Origin: Desulfobulbus sp.
GTDB taxonomy: Bacteria > Desulfobacterota > Desulfobulbia > Desulfobulbales > Desulfobulbaceae
Direction: 5' to 3'
Assembly: GCA_028684915.1 (NCBI GenBank)
Contig: JAQUEZ010000177.1
Coordinates: 1-12,298 of the forward strand
DNA length: 12,298 nt
Made by a program: the position numbers and the translations under genes. The notes beneath the pieces are model-generated. The model was not told the DNA's origin. It did not search any database and saw only the letters and a program-made list of their open reading frames with translations. Positions 1-6,394 of this stretch are shown here, piece by piece; position 1 is the stretch's first letter, and every line of letters begins with the position of its first letter.

Positions 1-121
1 GCTGGGCCTGAATCGTGAGGCGAAGCTCATGGGGACTCTTGTCGGTGTCGAGCAGTTGCCCCGTGATTTCCCATGGAGCCTGCAGTCCAAGGCCTAACGT
101 AATGATATCTTTGATATTCAT
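1..121 (-). CDS. ISL3-family transposase, N-terminal part (runs off the left edge)
   Basis: The minus strand reads ATG at 121-119 and stays open to the window edge for 40 codons, beginning MNIKDIITLGLGLQAPWEI and continuing through TGQLLDTDKSPHELRLTIQA. This matches, from memory, the conserved N-terminus of ISL3-family DDE transposases, which precedes a cysteine zinc-finger that here would lie beyond the window. A strong Shine-Dalgarno-like GAGGGG stands a few bases before the ATG on the minus strand and supports this start. The protein would cut and join the ends of its own insertion sequence. Whether the element is intact cannot be judged because most of the gene is missing from the window. 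Confidence 0.85.
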   Translation of the reverse strand, partial: MNIKDIITLGLGLQAPWEITGQLLDTDKSPHELRLTIQAQ

Positions 122-127
122 GGTTCC

Positions 128-187
128 CCTCGTCATTTGGTGTGGATTTGATCGTTTTATACATCAAATCCACACCAAATGACGAGG
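128..187. repeat. Perfect 25-bp inverted repeat with a 10-base loop inside the ISL3 end
   Basis: Bases 128-152 are the exact reverse complement of 163-187, separated by CGTTTTATAC (153-162). The outer arm is the terminal repeat of the insertion sequence. The inner arm is an inverted copy lying just upstream of the transposase start and including part of its ribosome binding site. Weaker pairing may extend outward to 122 and 191. As RNA read through from outside, this would form a very stable hairpin. Confidence 0.9.
156..185 (-). promoter_or_regulatory. Candidate transposase promoter inside the terminal repeat
   Basis: On the minus strand a TATAAA (-10 like, positions 161-156) sits in the loop of the inverted repeat. 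TCGTCA (-35 like, 185-180, four of six consensus bases) lies 18 bp upstream, inside the outer repeat arm. Transcription would start near 149 and lead into the transposase gene with a short leader. The call rests on sequence resemblance only. Confidence 0.4.
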
Positions 188-361
188 AGCCTTAAAAAAA
201 TAATATTTTTTGGAATATATAGGTTGCTTGCCAAGCATGTGCCACAAGATATTCCGTTGATTGGAGTTATTTTTCATAACCTCAGGAAGATGTTGTGCCG
301 GCCTCTTTTTAAAGAGGTGGAAGGGAATTTTAGTATTGGTAAAGGGAGAAAGGTGGCGTGA
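179..361 (+). pseudogene. Truncated hexapeptide acyltransferase, N-terminal remnant
   Basis: An open frame of 60 codons begins at an ATG that is part of the ISL3 terminal repeat (179-181). Its first four codons are IS sequence and host sequence begins at 192. The host-derived part (LKKIIFFGIYRLLAKH, then LRKMLCRPLFKEVEGNFSIGKG) resembles, from memory, the N-terminus of WcaF/maltose-acetyltransferase-like acyltransferases. In those, the segment 'LCRPLFK..G.vsIGKG' is followed by about 100 or more residues of left-handed beta-helix. Here the frame stops four codons after IGKG, so the catalytic beta-helix is missing. The stop overlaps the next gene's GTG by four bases (GTGA), so translation could be coupled. 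No ribosome binding site precedes the ATG. The remnant is probably non-functional. A small leader protein that helps translate the next gene is possible but unsupported. Confidence 0.55.
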
Positions 362-930
362 AGCGATTTTTAAAAAAAATAATATTTTTATTTTGTTTTA
401 TTGTTACATTTCCCATGTCTTTTCTTTATAAAATTACTCGGTCTCGAGATTTTTTTGCGGGATCAGCTCAGCTGATGGCCCTTATCCCAGGGAAAATAGG
501 GAGCTATTTTCGTGTTTCCTATTATTGTATGACGCTTAAGCGCTGCTCCTCTGATAGTTATATAGGTTTTGGTTCTTTTTTTTCTCATCCTGAAGCGGAG
601 CTTGGTGATAAATGCTACATCGGAGCCTATACGATTATTGGAATGGCAAAAATTGGGGATCATGCGACAATAGGGAGCCATGTATCCATTCTAAGTGGCA
701 AGAGTCAGCATGGATATAGGGAAATAGGTAGGCCAGTTCAGCAGCAGCCCGGTGTATTTACAAAAATTTTTATAGGAAAAAACTGTTGGATTGGAAATAA
801 TGCTGTTGTTATGGCAAATATTGGCAAGCAAAATGTTGTAGCTTCTGGAAGTGTTGTTGTTTTGTCAACAAATGATTATGAAATTGTTGCTGGTAATCCA
901 GCGAAGCATGTAAAAAATATAACAGATTAA
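358..930 (+). CDS. Left-handed beta-helix (hexapeptide-repeat) acyltransferase, EPS type
   Basis: The 190-residue product has the imperfect hexapeptide repeats of LbH acyltransferases (IGFGSFFSHPEAELG, CYIGAYTIIG, IGDHATIGSHVSILSG, then IGKNCWIGNNAVVMANIG and a closing VVASGSVV). It ends in the usual NPAKHVK. His118 in SQHGY lies in the loop where this family carries its catalytic or substrate-binding histidine. The first 60 residues (hydrophobic start, then LMALIPGKIGSYFR) are typical of acyltransferases in exopolysaccharide loci. The likely role is transfer of an acetyl or other acyl group from CoA to a sugar of the repeat unit in the cytoplasm; the exact substrate cannot be told. The start is GTG at 358, supported by GGGAG at 344-348, and it overlaps the stop of the preceding remnant. 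Length is normal and all expected parts are present, so I regard it as intact. Confidence 0.85.
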   Translation: MKRFLKKIIFLFCFIVTFPMSFLYKITRSRDFFAGSAQLMALIPGKIGSYFRVSYYCMTLKRCSSDSYIGFGSFFSHPEAELGDKCYIGAYTIIGMAKIGDHATIGSHVSILSGKSQHGYREIGRPVQQQPGVFTKIFIGKNCWIGNNAVVMANIGKQNVVASGSVVVLSTNDYEIVAGNPAKHVKNITD

Positions 931-943
931 AAGTGAATTTTCC

Positions 944-2239
944 GTGATAATGAAAAATGGTGTCATTCCTAGTGAGATATCTAGTGATAAAAGCGGGTAT
1001 TCGCTCTTTGTATATATGGTTTGTTTTTATATATTTATATTTATAGAAAGGCCTTGGGAATCTGTTAGCTATTTCAATGGTATATCTATAGAGCGTTATT
1101 ATGCCGTTATTATGATTTTCATGGCTTTTTTGAATGGAAAAATAAAAATATCTTATTCGCCTGTAAATAAGTGGGTTTATAGTTTGTTGGCAATTCATTT
1201 TTTATTAGCGCCATTTGCATTCAAGCCAGGATTTGCTTTAGATCAAGGGATTGATTACGGAAAAATGGTCATCCTTTACATGCTAATGCTTGCCATCTCC
1301 GACGATGAAAGATATCTCAAATTGCTGGTTAAGGCGTTTGTGATCTCTATGATGTTTTATATGTTGCATTCAATTTGGCAGTATTCTAATGGGCGTCATC
1401 TTTATCGAATGGGAATTTCAAGGATGATGGGGGCCGATGCAACCTACAATGATCCCAACGCGTTTGGCGCTAGTGTGGTGCTTTCTCTGCCTTTTGCGTA
1501 TGCATTGTTTCGGACTGAAATTATCCCCATAATGCGGAAATTTTATTTATGTTATGTTGCTCTTGCGTTGCTTTGTATTGTATTGACCGGATCGAGATCG
1601 GCTTCCGTTGCTTTCGTGTTTTTACTGTTGCTTTTTGGTTTTAATCAAAAAAGAATAAGTAAAATTTTAATGCTCCTCGTGATAATTTTTTCTCTTGGTG
1701 CGATTTGGCTGGTCATGCCCGCGGAAAAGCAGGGGCGCATTATGACTCTATGGGATGACGAATCTGGCCCAAGGAACGCTTATTCATCAGCGCGGGGAAG
1801 GTTGGCTGGATTGAAGGTCAGCTGGGAGATGTTTAAACGTGAGCCGTTCACTGGCGTCGGTGCTGGGGGCGCCAACTTTATTGGTTATAGAATGGCCAAT
1901 GGAATAGACGAGCCAGGCGCTGAATCTCCTACTCAATCGCATAACCTGTATGGACAGGTAATTGCGGAATTCGGGGTCATCGGCACTGCCCTTTTTGTGG
2001 GAATGGTTTTTTCTATATGGAGATGTGCTCTGATCGTTAGAAAAAAGGCTTCTCTCGAAGGGAGGGAGCGTGATTACCGCTATGTGCTCAGCGAAGCGAT
2101 AATTGCCAGTTTGTTAGCGTTGCTGTTGTTGGGTTTGGCTGGGCACAATTTTTACCGTCCTTTGTGGTTGTGGCTAGCTGCTTGGTCCGGTGCATTATAT
2201 TCGTTGAATAAAAAGGATGTTAATATGAGAATTCAATAA
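944..2239 (+). CDS. O-antigen ligase/polymerase-like membrane protein (Wzy_C family)
   Basis: The 431-residue product is strongly hydrophobic with roughly ten or more membrane segments. The motif TYNDPNAFGA (D170-P171-N172) is typical of O-antigen ligase family proteins. It is followed by GSRSA (216-220) near the start of the Wzy_C domain, a large periplasmic loop with GVGAGGANF, and SQSHNLY-type sequence (TQSHNLY, H333) before IAEFGVIG. Family members either join lipid-linked glycans to an acceptor (WaaL) or polymerise repeat units (Wzy), using undecaprenyl-linked substrates at the periplasmic face. Sequence alone does not separate the two. With a flippase gene 2.6 kb downstream, a Wzx/Wzy-dependent pathway is the natural reading. 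Start choice: GTG at 944 (weak AAAGTGA upstream) or ATG at 950; both are in the same frame and ribosome binding is weak for both. The gene starts 13 bases after the acyltransferase gene, as in an operon. Confidence 0.85.
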   Translation: MIMKNGVIPSEISSDKSGYSLFVYMVCFYIFIFIERPWESVSYFNGISIERYYAVIMIFMAFLNGKIKISYSPVNKWVYSLLAIHFLLAPFAFKPGFALDQGIDYGKMVILYMLMLAISDDERYLKLLVKAFVISMMFYMLHSIWQYSNGRHLYRMGISRMMGADATYNDPNAFGASVVLSLPFAYALFRTEIIPIMRKFYLCYVALALLCIVLTGSRSASVAFVFLLLLFGFNQKRISKILMLLVIIFSLGAIWLVMPAEKQGRIMTLWDDESGPRNAYSSARGRLAGLKVSWEMFKREPFTGVGAGGANFIGYRMANGIDEPGAESPTQSHNLYGQVIAEFGVIGTALFVGMVFSIWRCALIVRKKASLEGRERDYRYVLSEAIIASLLALLLLGLAGHNFYRPLWLWLAAWSGALYSLNKKDVNMRIQ

Positions 2240-2358
2240 TCGCTATTCGATTCGAGATTTTTTTTATGTTGCATCGATCATATGTTTTTCAGGTTACGGC
2301 GTAGAGATCACGGGGACGAAGTTATTCCGATAATATTCTTGTAATATGGCAAAATATC

Positions 2359-3552
2359 GTGAGAATTGGTATCCTGACCGAGGCGTTAAAGCAAGGTGGT
2401 GTTGAGCGCACAGTGGTTAACATCGATAAATCGCTAATCCAGTACGAAAAAAATATCATCTTATACGATTCAAGTGAAATTTCGTATGATATCAATTCTC
2501 GCATTTTGACTCTGAAGCTACCAATTTTTCCATTCAAAAGCTTTTTACAGGAATTTCTTGCCATCTTGACTGGTATTATTAGGCTGAGAAAATGTAAAGT
2601 GGAAAATGATATTGATATATGCATCAGTTTTAAAGAGCATCCTAATATAATAAATATTTTATCTGGGAAATGTTTAAGTGTTATTAGTGTGAGAGAGTAT
2701 AAATCTGCTGGTTTTAAGTATACAGGGATTTTTGGAAGTGTGATAAAATTTTTTATGGGGTATTTTTATAACAAGTCAGATAAAGTAGTTGCTGTATCTC
2801 ATGCTATTGCGAAAGATTTAATTAAAAATTTTAATGTTAAACATGAAAAAATAGTGGTTTTATATAATGGATGCGATTGCTCTGGTATAGAAAAACTTTC
2901 CAGGGACGATGTGCCGATAGGTGTAAATTTGAGTGGCCCTATTGTTATAACAATAGGGAGGCTCAGTCGAGAAAAATTACATTGGCAACTTATTAGATCA
3001 TTTTCAAATGTTGTGCAAATTATCCCAGAAGCAAAATTGGTTATAGTTGGGTCTGGTGCAGAGCTTGGATATTTGAAAAAAATTACGACCGGGTTGCAAT
3101 TAAATGATAATGTACAATTTGTTGGTTTTCAAGAAAATCCTTATAAATTTTTGAGAAAATCCGATTTATTTGTTCTTTCATCGCTATGGGAAGGATTTCC
3201 TAATGTAATTCTTGAGGCTATGGCTTGTGACTTGCCTGTTATTTCCGTTGATTGCAAAAGTGGTCCCAGGGAATTGCTTGGCCCAAATATAAATGTTGAT
3301 GAGTTAATCGATTCTATAACATTTGCTGAGTATGGTGTGTTGTTGCCTGAGCTCGATGGGGAATACAAAAAAAATAATGATCCTTTAACGAAGCAAGAAA
3401 TAATGATGGCTAATTCAATAGTACAATTATTAAGCGATGAAAAATTAAGGAAACATTATAAAGAAAGAGGGAGAAGTAGGGTGAGAGATTTTTCTATGGA
3501 TAAATTTGCTGATTCTTGGAGAGCAATCATCGATTCTTTTGGGATTCAGTAA
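2359..3552 (+). CDS. Glycosyltransferase family 4 (GT-B fold)
   Basis: The 397-residue product has the two-domain layout of GT4 enzymes. The N-terminal strand and glycine loop read MRIGILTEALKQGGVER (G13-G14). The acceptor domain ends at VVAVSHAIAKDL (around 145), followed by the donor-binding domain beginning ITIGRLSREK (198-206). The retaining-GT motif E-x7-E is EGFPNVILE (E278, E286), which normally contacts the nucleotide-sugar. The protein should add a sugar to a lipid-linked intermediate at the cytoplasmic membrane; donor and acceptor are unknown. The start is GTG at 2359 because the glycine-loop strand begins right there. The nearby ATG at 2346 is out of frame and no good ribosome binding site is seen. 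Most of the gene is AT-rich (25% G+C in 3361-3420, 28% in 2761-2820) against about 38% at its start. The helix after the IGRLSREK strand (LHWQLIRSF) departs from the usual KGxDxLI, but the fold motifs are intact. Confidence 0.88.
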   Translation: MRIGILTEALKQGGVERTVVNIDKSLIQYEKNIILYDSSEISYDINSRILTLKLPIFPFKSFLQEFLAILTGIIRLRKCKVENDIDICISFKEHPNIINILSGKCLSVISVREYKSAGFKYTGIFGSVIKFFMGYFYNKSDKVVAVSHAIAKDLIKNFNVKHEKIVVLYNGCDCSGIEKLSRDDVPIGVNLSGPIVITIGRLSREKLHWQLIRSFSNVVQIIPEAKLVIVGSGAELGYLKKITTGLQLNDNVQFVGFQENPYKFLRKSDLFVLSSLWEGFPNVILEAMACDLPVISVDCKSGPRELLGPNINVDELIDSITFAEYGVLLPELDGEYKKNNDPLTKQEIMMANSIVQLLSDEKLRKHYKERGRSRVRDFSMDKFADSWRAIIDSFGIQ

Positions 3553-3595
3553 TGCCATCAGATCAGTAGCGCTTTGAATGGGGACGCCGATTTTG

Positions 3596-3660
3596 GGCTC
3601 CTTGTCATTTGGTGTGGAATTGATCCTGAATCTCAAGTCTGCATTCAATGAAAAGGAGCC
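3596..3660. mobile_element. 65-bp palindromic unit with ISL3-type tips (solo end or MITE-like relic)
   Basis: The left side reads GGCTCCTTGTCATTTGGTGT and continues GGAATTGAT. It matches the ISL3 terminal repeat at 163-191 (minus strand) at all but two of the first 29 bases. The right side ends AATGAAAAGGAGCC, whose reverse complement begins GGCTCCTTTTCATT, so both tips match. There is no transposase between them. Flanking 8-mers (CGATTTTG left, ATTTTTTA right) share only ATTTT and are not a clean target duplication. Confidence 0.6.
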
Positions 3661-3669
3661 ATTTTTTAT

Positions 3670-3675
3670 TATAAT
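3670..3675 (+). promoter_or_regulatory. Consensus TATAAT next to the ISL3-like unit
   Basis: A perfect -10 hexamer TATAAT lies 9 bp to the right of the palindromic unit and 30 bp before the next gene's ATG. At usual spacing no good -35 is seen (TTCAAT at 3644-3649 would leave a 20-bp gap). It could be a weak or hybrid promoter for the downstream genes, but the region is so AT-rich that chance is likely. Confidence 0.25.
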
Positions 3676-3693
3676 ATTTAATTGTTTCTCGCT

Positions 3694-3698
3694 GAAGG
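3694..3698 (+). promoter_or_regulatory. Ribosome binding site deciding the ATG at 3706
   Basis: GAAGG lies 7 bases before ATG 3706. It favours that start over the TTG at 3682, which would add eight residues unlike any GT4 N-terminus. Confidence 0.6.
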
Positions 3699-3705
3699 TT
3701 GCATC

Positions 3706-4839
3706 ATGGCAAAACGTATATTGATTGTTGCACGCTGGCCTTTGGGTGGTATCAGAACTTATATGCGGTATATGTTTCTTCCGTTTGCAAAAAAATACAA
3801 TTTTACGCTAGTTGCTGCATCAACGCACGAAGATGAGGCTCTTGAAAAAGACGCTGAAGAATATGGCGCAGATTTGTGCATTGTTCATGCTTCTAGCATT
3901 GGTATTTTTACGCTTAAAATATGCAGGGAATTGCATAGGGAAAAATACGATCTTGTACTCAGTCAAGGATTTATTTCGGCTTTTGCGGCGTATGTTGCGA
4001 ATATTTTTTTTGATTTACCCCATATATTGACCGTGCATGGCATCGTAGAATCAAAATACTTAACCGGTCATTTCTGTTATTTTAAGAGAAGGGCATTGCT
4101 TGCAGTTCTTTCTAGGGTAACGGTTTTGTATGCTGTCAGTAATGATATTTTAACCCATCTCTATGAACAATTTCCTGTATTGGAGCAAAACGGACCCCGG
4201 GCTATAGTGATACCCAATGGCATTAAACTTCCCGAGATTATGCAAACGCCACCGGGTGATTTGGCGAATTTACGAGCAAGGATATGCGCAGATGAAAGCA
4301 TGTTTTTATATGGTTTTTTTGGAAGGTTCATGCCGCAAAAAGGATTCGATCTGTTAATTCAAGCTGTTCATGATCTCCTGCAATTGGAGCAGGATCGCCA
4401 TTTTGCAGTCGTGGCTGTCGGCTCTGGCGACTACTTTCTTGAGTATCAAGCTCAAATAAAGAGGATGGGGCTGGAAGCCTACTTCCATTTCCTCCCATTT
4501 CAACCTCAGGTGCATCATCTGTTTACACAAGTTGATGCCATTATAATGCCCTCACGCTGGGAGGCAAGTGGTCTTCTCGCGATGGAAGCGCTCTGTATGG
4601 GGACGGTCCTGATCTCTTCTGATTGCTTGGGGCTCAGGGAGACTGTATCCGATACGCCGGCGGTAGTTTTTATGTCTGAGGACGTGGATAGCCTCGTGGA
4701 TCGTATGGGGGCCTGTCTACATAACAATCCGGTCGAAATTTTTCGTGACTTTATTCCTATTGCTCGCGAGCGTTACAATGTCGCAAGCTCAGCAAAAAAA
4801 CTGATTCAATTTATTGAGGGTATGCAGGAGTCGGAGTGA
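3706..4839 (+). CDS. Glycosyltransferase family 4 (GT-B fold)
   Basis: The 377-residue product begins MAKRILIVARWPLGGIRTYM, with the glycine loop G14-G15 characteristic of GT4 enzymes. It continues through HGIVESKY in the acceptor domain, YAVSNDI at the interdomain region, and IPNGI. The donor domain has GFFGRFMPQKGFDLLIQA (around 204-219), VGSGDY and the E-x7-E motif EASGLLAME (E286, E294). It is therefore a complete retaining glycosyltransferase of ordinary length. It likely transfers a hexose-type sugar from a nucleotide donor to the growing lipid-linked repeat; the specific sugar cannot be read from sequence. Its last codons overlap the flippase gene by four bases (GTGA), so the two are translationally coupled and probably one transcript. 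The upstream spacer carries the ISL3-like relic. G+C is higher in the second half of the gene than in the preceding glycosyltransferase. Confidence 0.9.
   Translation: MAKRILIVARWPLGGIRTYMRYMFLPFAKKYNFTLVAASTHEDEALEKDAEEYGADLCIVHASSIGIFTLKICRELHREKYDLVLSQGFISAFAAYVANIFFDLPHILTVHGIVESKYLTGHFCYFKRRALLAVLSRVTVLYAVSNDILTHLYEQFPVLEQNGPRAIVIPNGIKLPEIMQTPPGDLANLRARICADESMFLYGFFGRFMPQKGFDLLIQAVHDLLQLEQDRHFAVVAVGSGDYFLEYQAQIKRMGLEAYFHFLPFQPQVHHLFTQVDAIIMPSRWEASGLLAMEALCMGTVLISSDCLGLRETVSDTPAVVFMSEDVDSLVDRMGACLHNNPVEIFRDFIPIARERYNVASSAKKLIQFIEGMQESE
4826..4830 (+). promoter_or_regulatory. Ribosome binding site for the flippase GTG start
   Basis: AGGAG ends five bases before GTG 4836, inside the end of the upstream gene. 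It supports the unusual GTG start and the four-base overlap. Confidence 0.65.
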
Positions 4840-6347
4840 GTAAAAAACTTTTGTTGAATTCCATCTCTGGCACCACGCTTTATGTTGTCAGCGTAATAAT
4901 AGCGTTTGTTATGAGCCCTGTGTACATCAAGGTTTTGGGCAACCGCGATTATGGTTTATGGGAACTGGTCATGAGTGTCGTTGGGTACATGGGAATGCTC
5001 GATCTCGGCATTGGCGGTTCTTTGATTCGGTTTGTGTCCGTTGCCGACGGCAAGCGGGATTGGGAGGACCTTCAGCAGACGATTAGCACTGCTTGTGCCT
5101 TTTTTGTCATTATCGGGATACTTGCCGTTGGACTTTTTTTTGTTTTTAGCTTTTCTCCAGAGTTGATCACTGGTCATGAAACTGAAAATATATCCAATCT
5201 CAGTACCGTCTTCATTTTGTTGGGTATAAATGCCGCGATTCTATTCCCTCTGCAGGTGTTTACTGCCACCCTTTTAGGGTTGCAACGACATTATTTGCTT
5301 AACAGCGTCAGAATTGTGTTGTCGATTACTAGGGCAGTCGTCTCTTATTATTTGCTGCTGCGCCACCAGGACAGCGGCCTGATAATAATGGCGTCGTTAA
5401 CTTTGATCTTTACAGCGATTCAGTTTGTCCTTGTTGCCGGCGGCACGTATTTGGACAGGAGTATTCCACGTGTGGCTTTTGCCGCTGTTACCAAAAGCAA
5501 GGTTAAAGAGTTGCTCACCTTTGGCGCAAAAAGTGCGACAATGCTCGTCGCCTCACGCTTGCAAAATCAGACCGTTCCATTGATCATTGGTCACGTTTTA
5601 GGCCTGGGGCATATTGTCTATTTTGCAATGCCCAACCGTTTGGTCGATTACGCCAAGGGTATGTCTCGGGCAATCGGTTCCCCGTTGGCGCCTTATTTTG
5701 GCGAAGCGGTTGGTAAGGGCGATCATTATGGGTTGAAAACATCATGGTTGAACACCACTTTAGCCTTGCAGGTAGTCTCTCTGGCCCTGCCGGTGATAGT
5801 CTTTTTCTGTGGCGAGACTTTTCTGGAGCTATGGATCGGTCGAGAATACGCGGTTGCCGGTCGCGTGGTGCTGTACACTCTATTGGTAGGGCTAGTTGCC
5901 GATTCCTTGGCCGCCAACGCCTTTAGTATGCTGACTGCTTTGGGGAAACATGGTGGGGGGGCTTTGATGTGGTTGATATTTTCTATTATTAGCATTCCTG
6001 CTGGGATATGCGGCGGCTATTTGTGGGGGGTTGCGGGAGTTGCCGCCGGAACTACACTGGCTACAGTGTTGGCTAATTTAATAACCATCTACATGACTTG
6101 TGCTGTAATGCAGATATCATTGATTACCTATTTCAATAAGACCTTTGTCCGTGTCTGTCCGGCTTTGCTGGTTTTGATCATTTCCTTGTGGATTTTAACA
6201 ACAGTCTTAGATTGGAAAAGTTATATTTGTTTGATGGTACAGGCGATTGTATCATCCGTATTGTATGCTTTGGCATTATGGCAATTTTCGCTTTCAAGAG
6301 CGATTAAAAATAAAATTTTATGTCGTATTCGCCTTTTTTTTGATTAA
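4836..6347 (+). CDS. Wzx-type lipid-linked oligosaccharide flippase
   Basis: The 503-residue product is hydrophobic throughout, with about 12-14 membrane segments and few charged residues. The N-terminal layout is typical of the polysaccharide-specific transporter family (MOP/MVF superfamily): TTLYVVSVIIAFVMSPVYI, LGNRDYGLWEL, MLDLGIGGSLIRFV. The central LLTFGAKSATMLVA stretch before a second six-helix bundle also fits. The protein would move undecaprenyl-diphosphate-linked repeat units from the inner to the outer face of the cytoplasmic membrane for polymerisation by the Wzy-like protein encoded upstream. The start is GTG 4836 with AGGAG before it. It overlaps the stop of the glycosyltransferase gene. 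Base composition is moderate (47% G+C in 5701-5760), unlike the AT-rich genes in the window. Family members vary strongly in sequence, so substrate cannot be inferred. No defect is visible. Confidence 0.88.
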   Translation: MSKKLLLNSISGTTLYVVSVIIAFVMSPVYIKVLGNRDYGLWELVMSVVGYMGMLDLGIGGSLIRFVSVADGKRDWEDLQQTISTACAFFVIIGILAVGLFFVFSFSPELITGHETENISNLSTVFILLGINAAILFPLQVFTATLLGLQRHYLLNSVRIVLSITRAVVSYYLLLRHQDSGLIIMASLTLIFTAIQFVLVAGGTYLDRSIPRVAFAAVTKSKVKELLTFGAKSATMLVASRLQNQTVPLIIGHVLGLGHIVYFAMPNRLVDYAKGMSRAIGSPLAPYFGEAVGKGDHYGLKTSWLNTTLALQVVSLALPVIVFFCGETFLELWIGREYAVAGRVVLYTLLVGLVADSLAANAFSMLTALGKHGGGALMWLIFSIISIPAGICGGYLWGVAGVAAGTTLATVLANLITIYMTCAVMQISLITYFNKTFVRVCPALLVLIISLWILTTVLDWKSYICLMVQAIVSSVLYALALWQFSLSRAIKNKILCRIRLFFD

Positions 6348-6394
6348 TAGTTGTTATTATTTTCTAAATATAGAGATACATTTTGGATTCACAG

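Larger units (their letters stand above)
1..191 (-). mobile_element. End of an ISL3-family insertion sequence
   Basis: The element's tip, read on the minus strand from 191 inward, begins GGCTCCTCGTCATTTGGTGT. ISL3-family terminal repeats typically start GGCTCTT or similar. The transposase ATG lies 70 bp inside the tip, which is a normal layout. ISL3 elements usually make 8-bp AT-rich target duplications, and the adjacent host bases 192-199 (TTAAAAAA) fit that. The other copy lies outside the window, so the duplication cannot be confirmed. Confidence 0.8.

Noticed and set aside
809..1198. 129-codon minus-strand open frame
   Set aside because: It lies across the ends of two well-supported + strand genes, has no family resemblance, and is best explained as a shadow frame.
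2240..2358. Promoter or terminator between the ligase/polymerase and the first GT4 gene
   Set aside because: No spaced -35/-10 pair and no GC-rich stem with a T-run could be found in these 119 bases.
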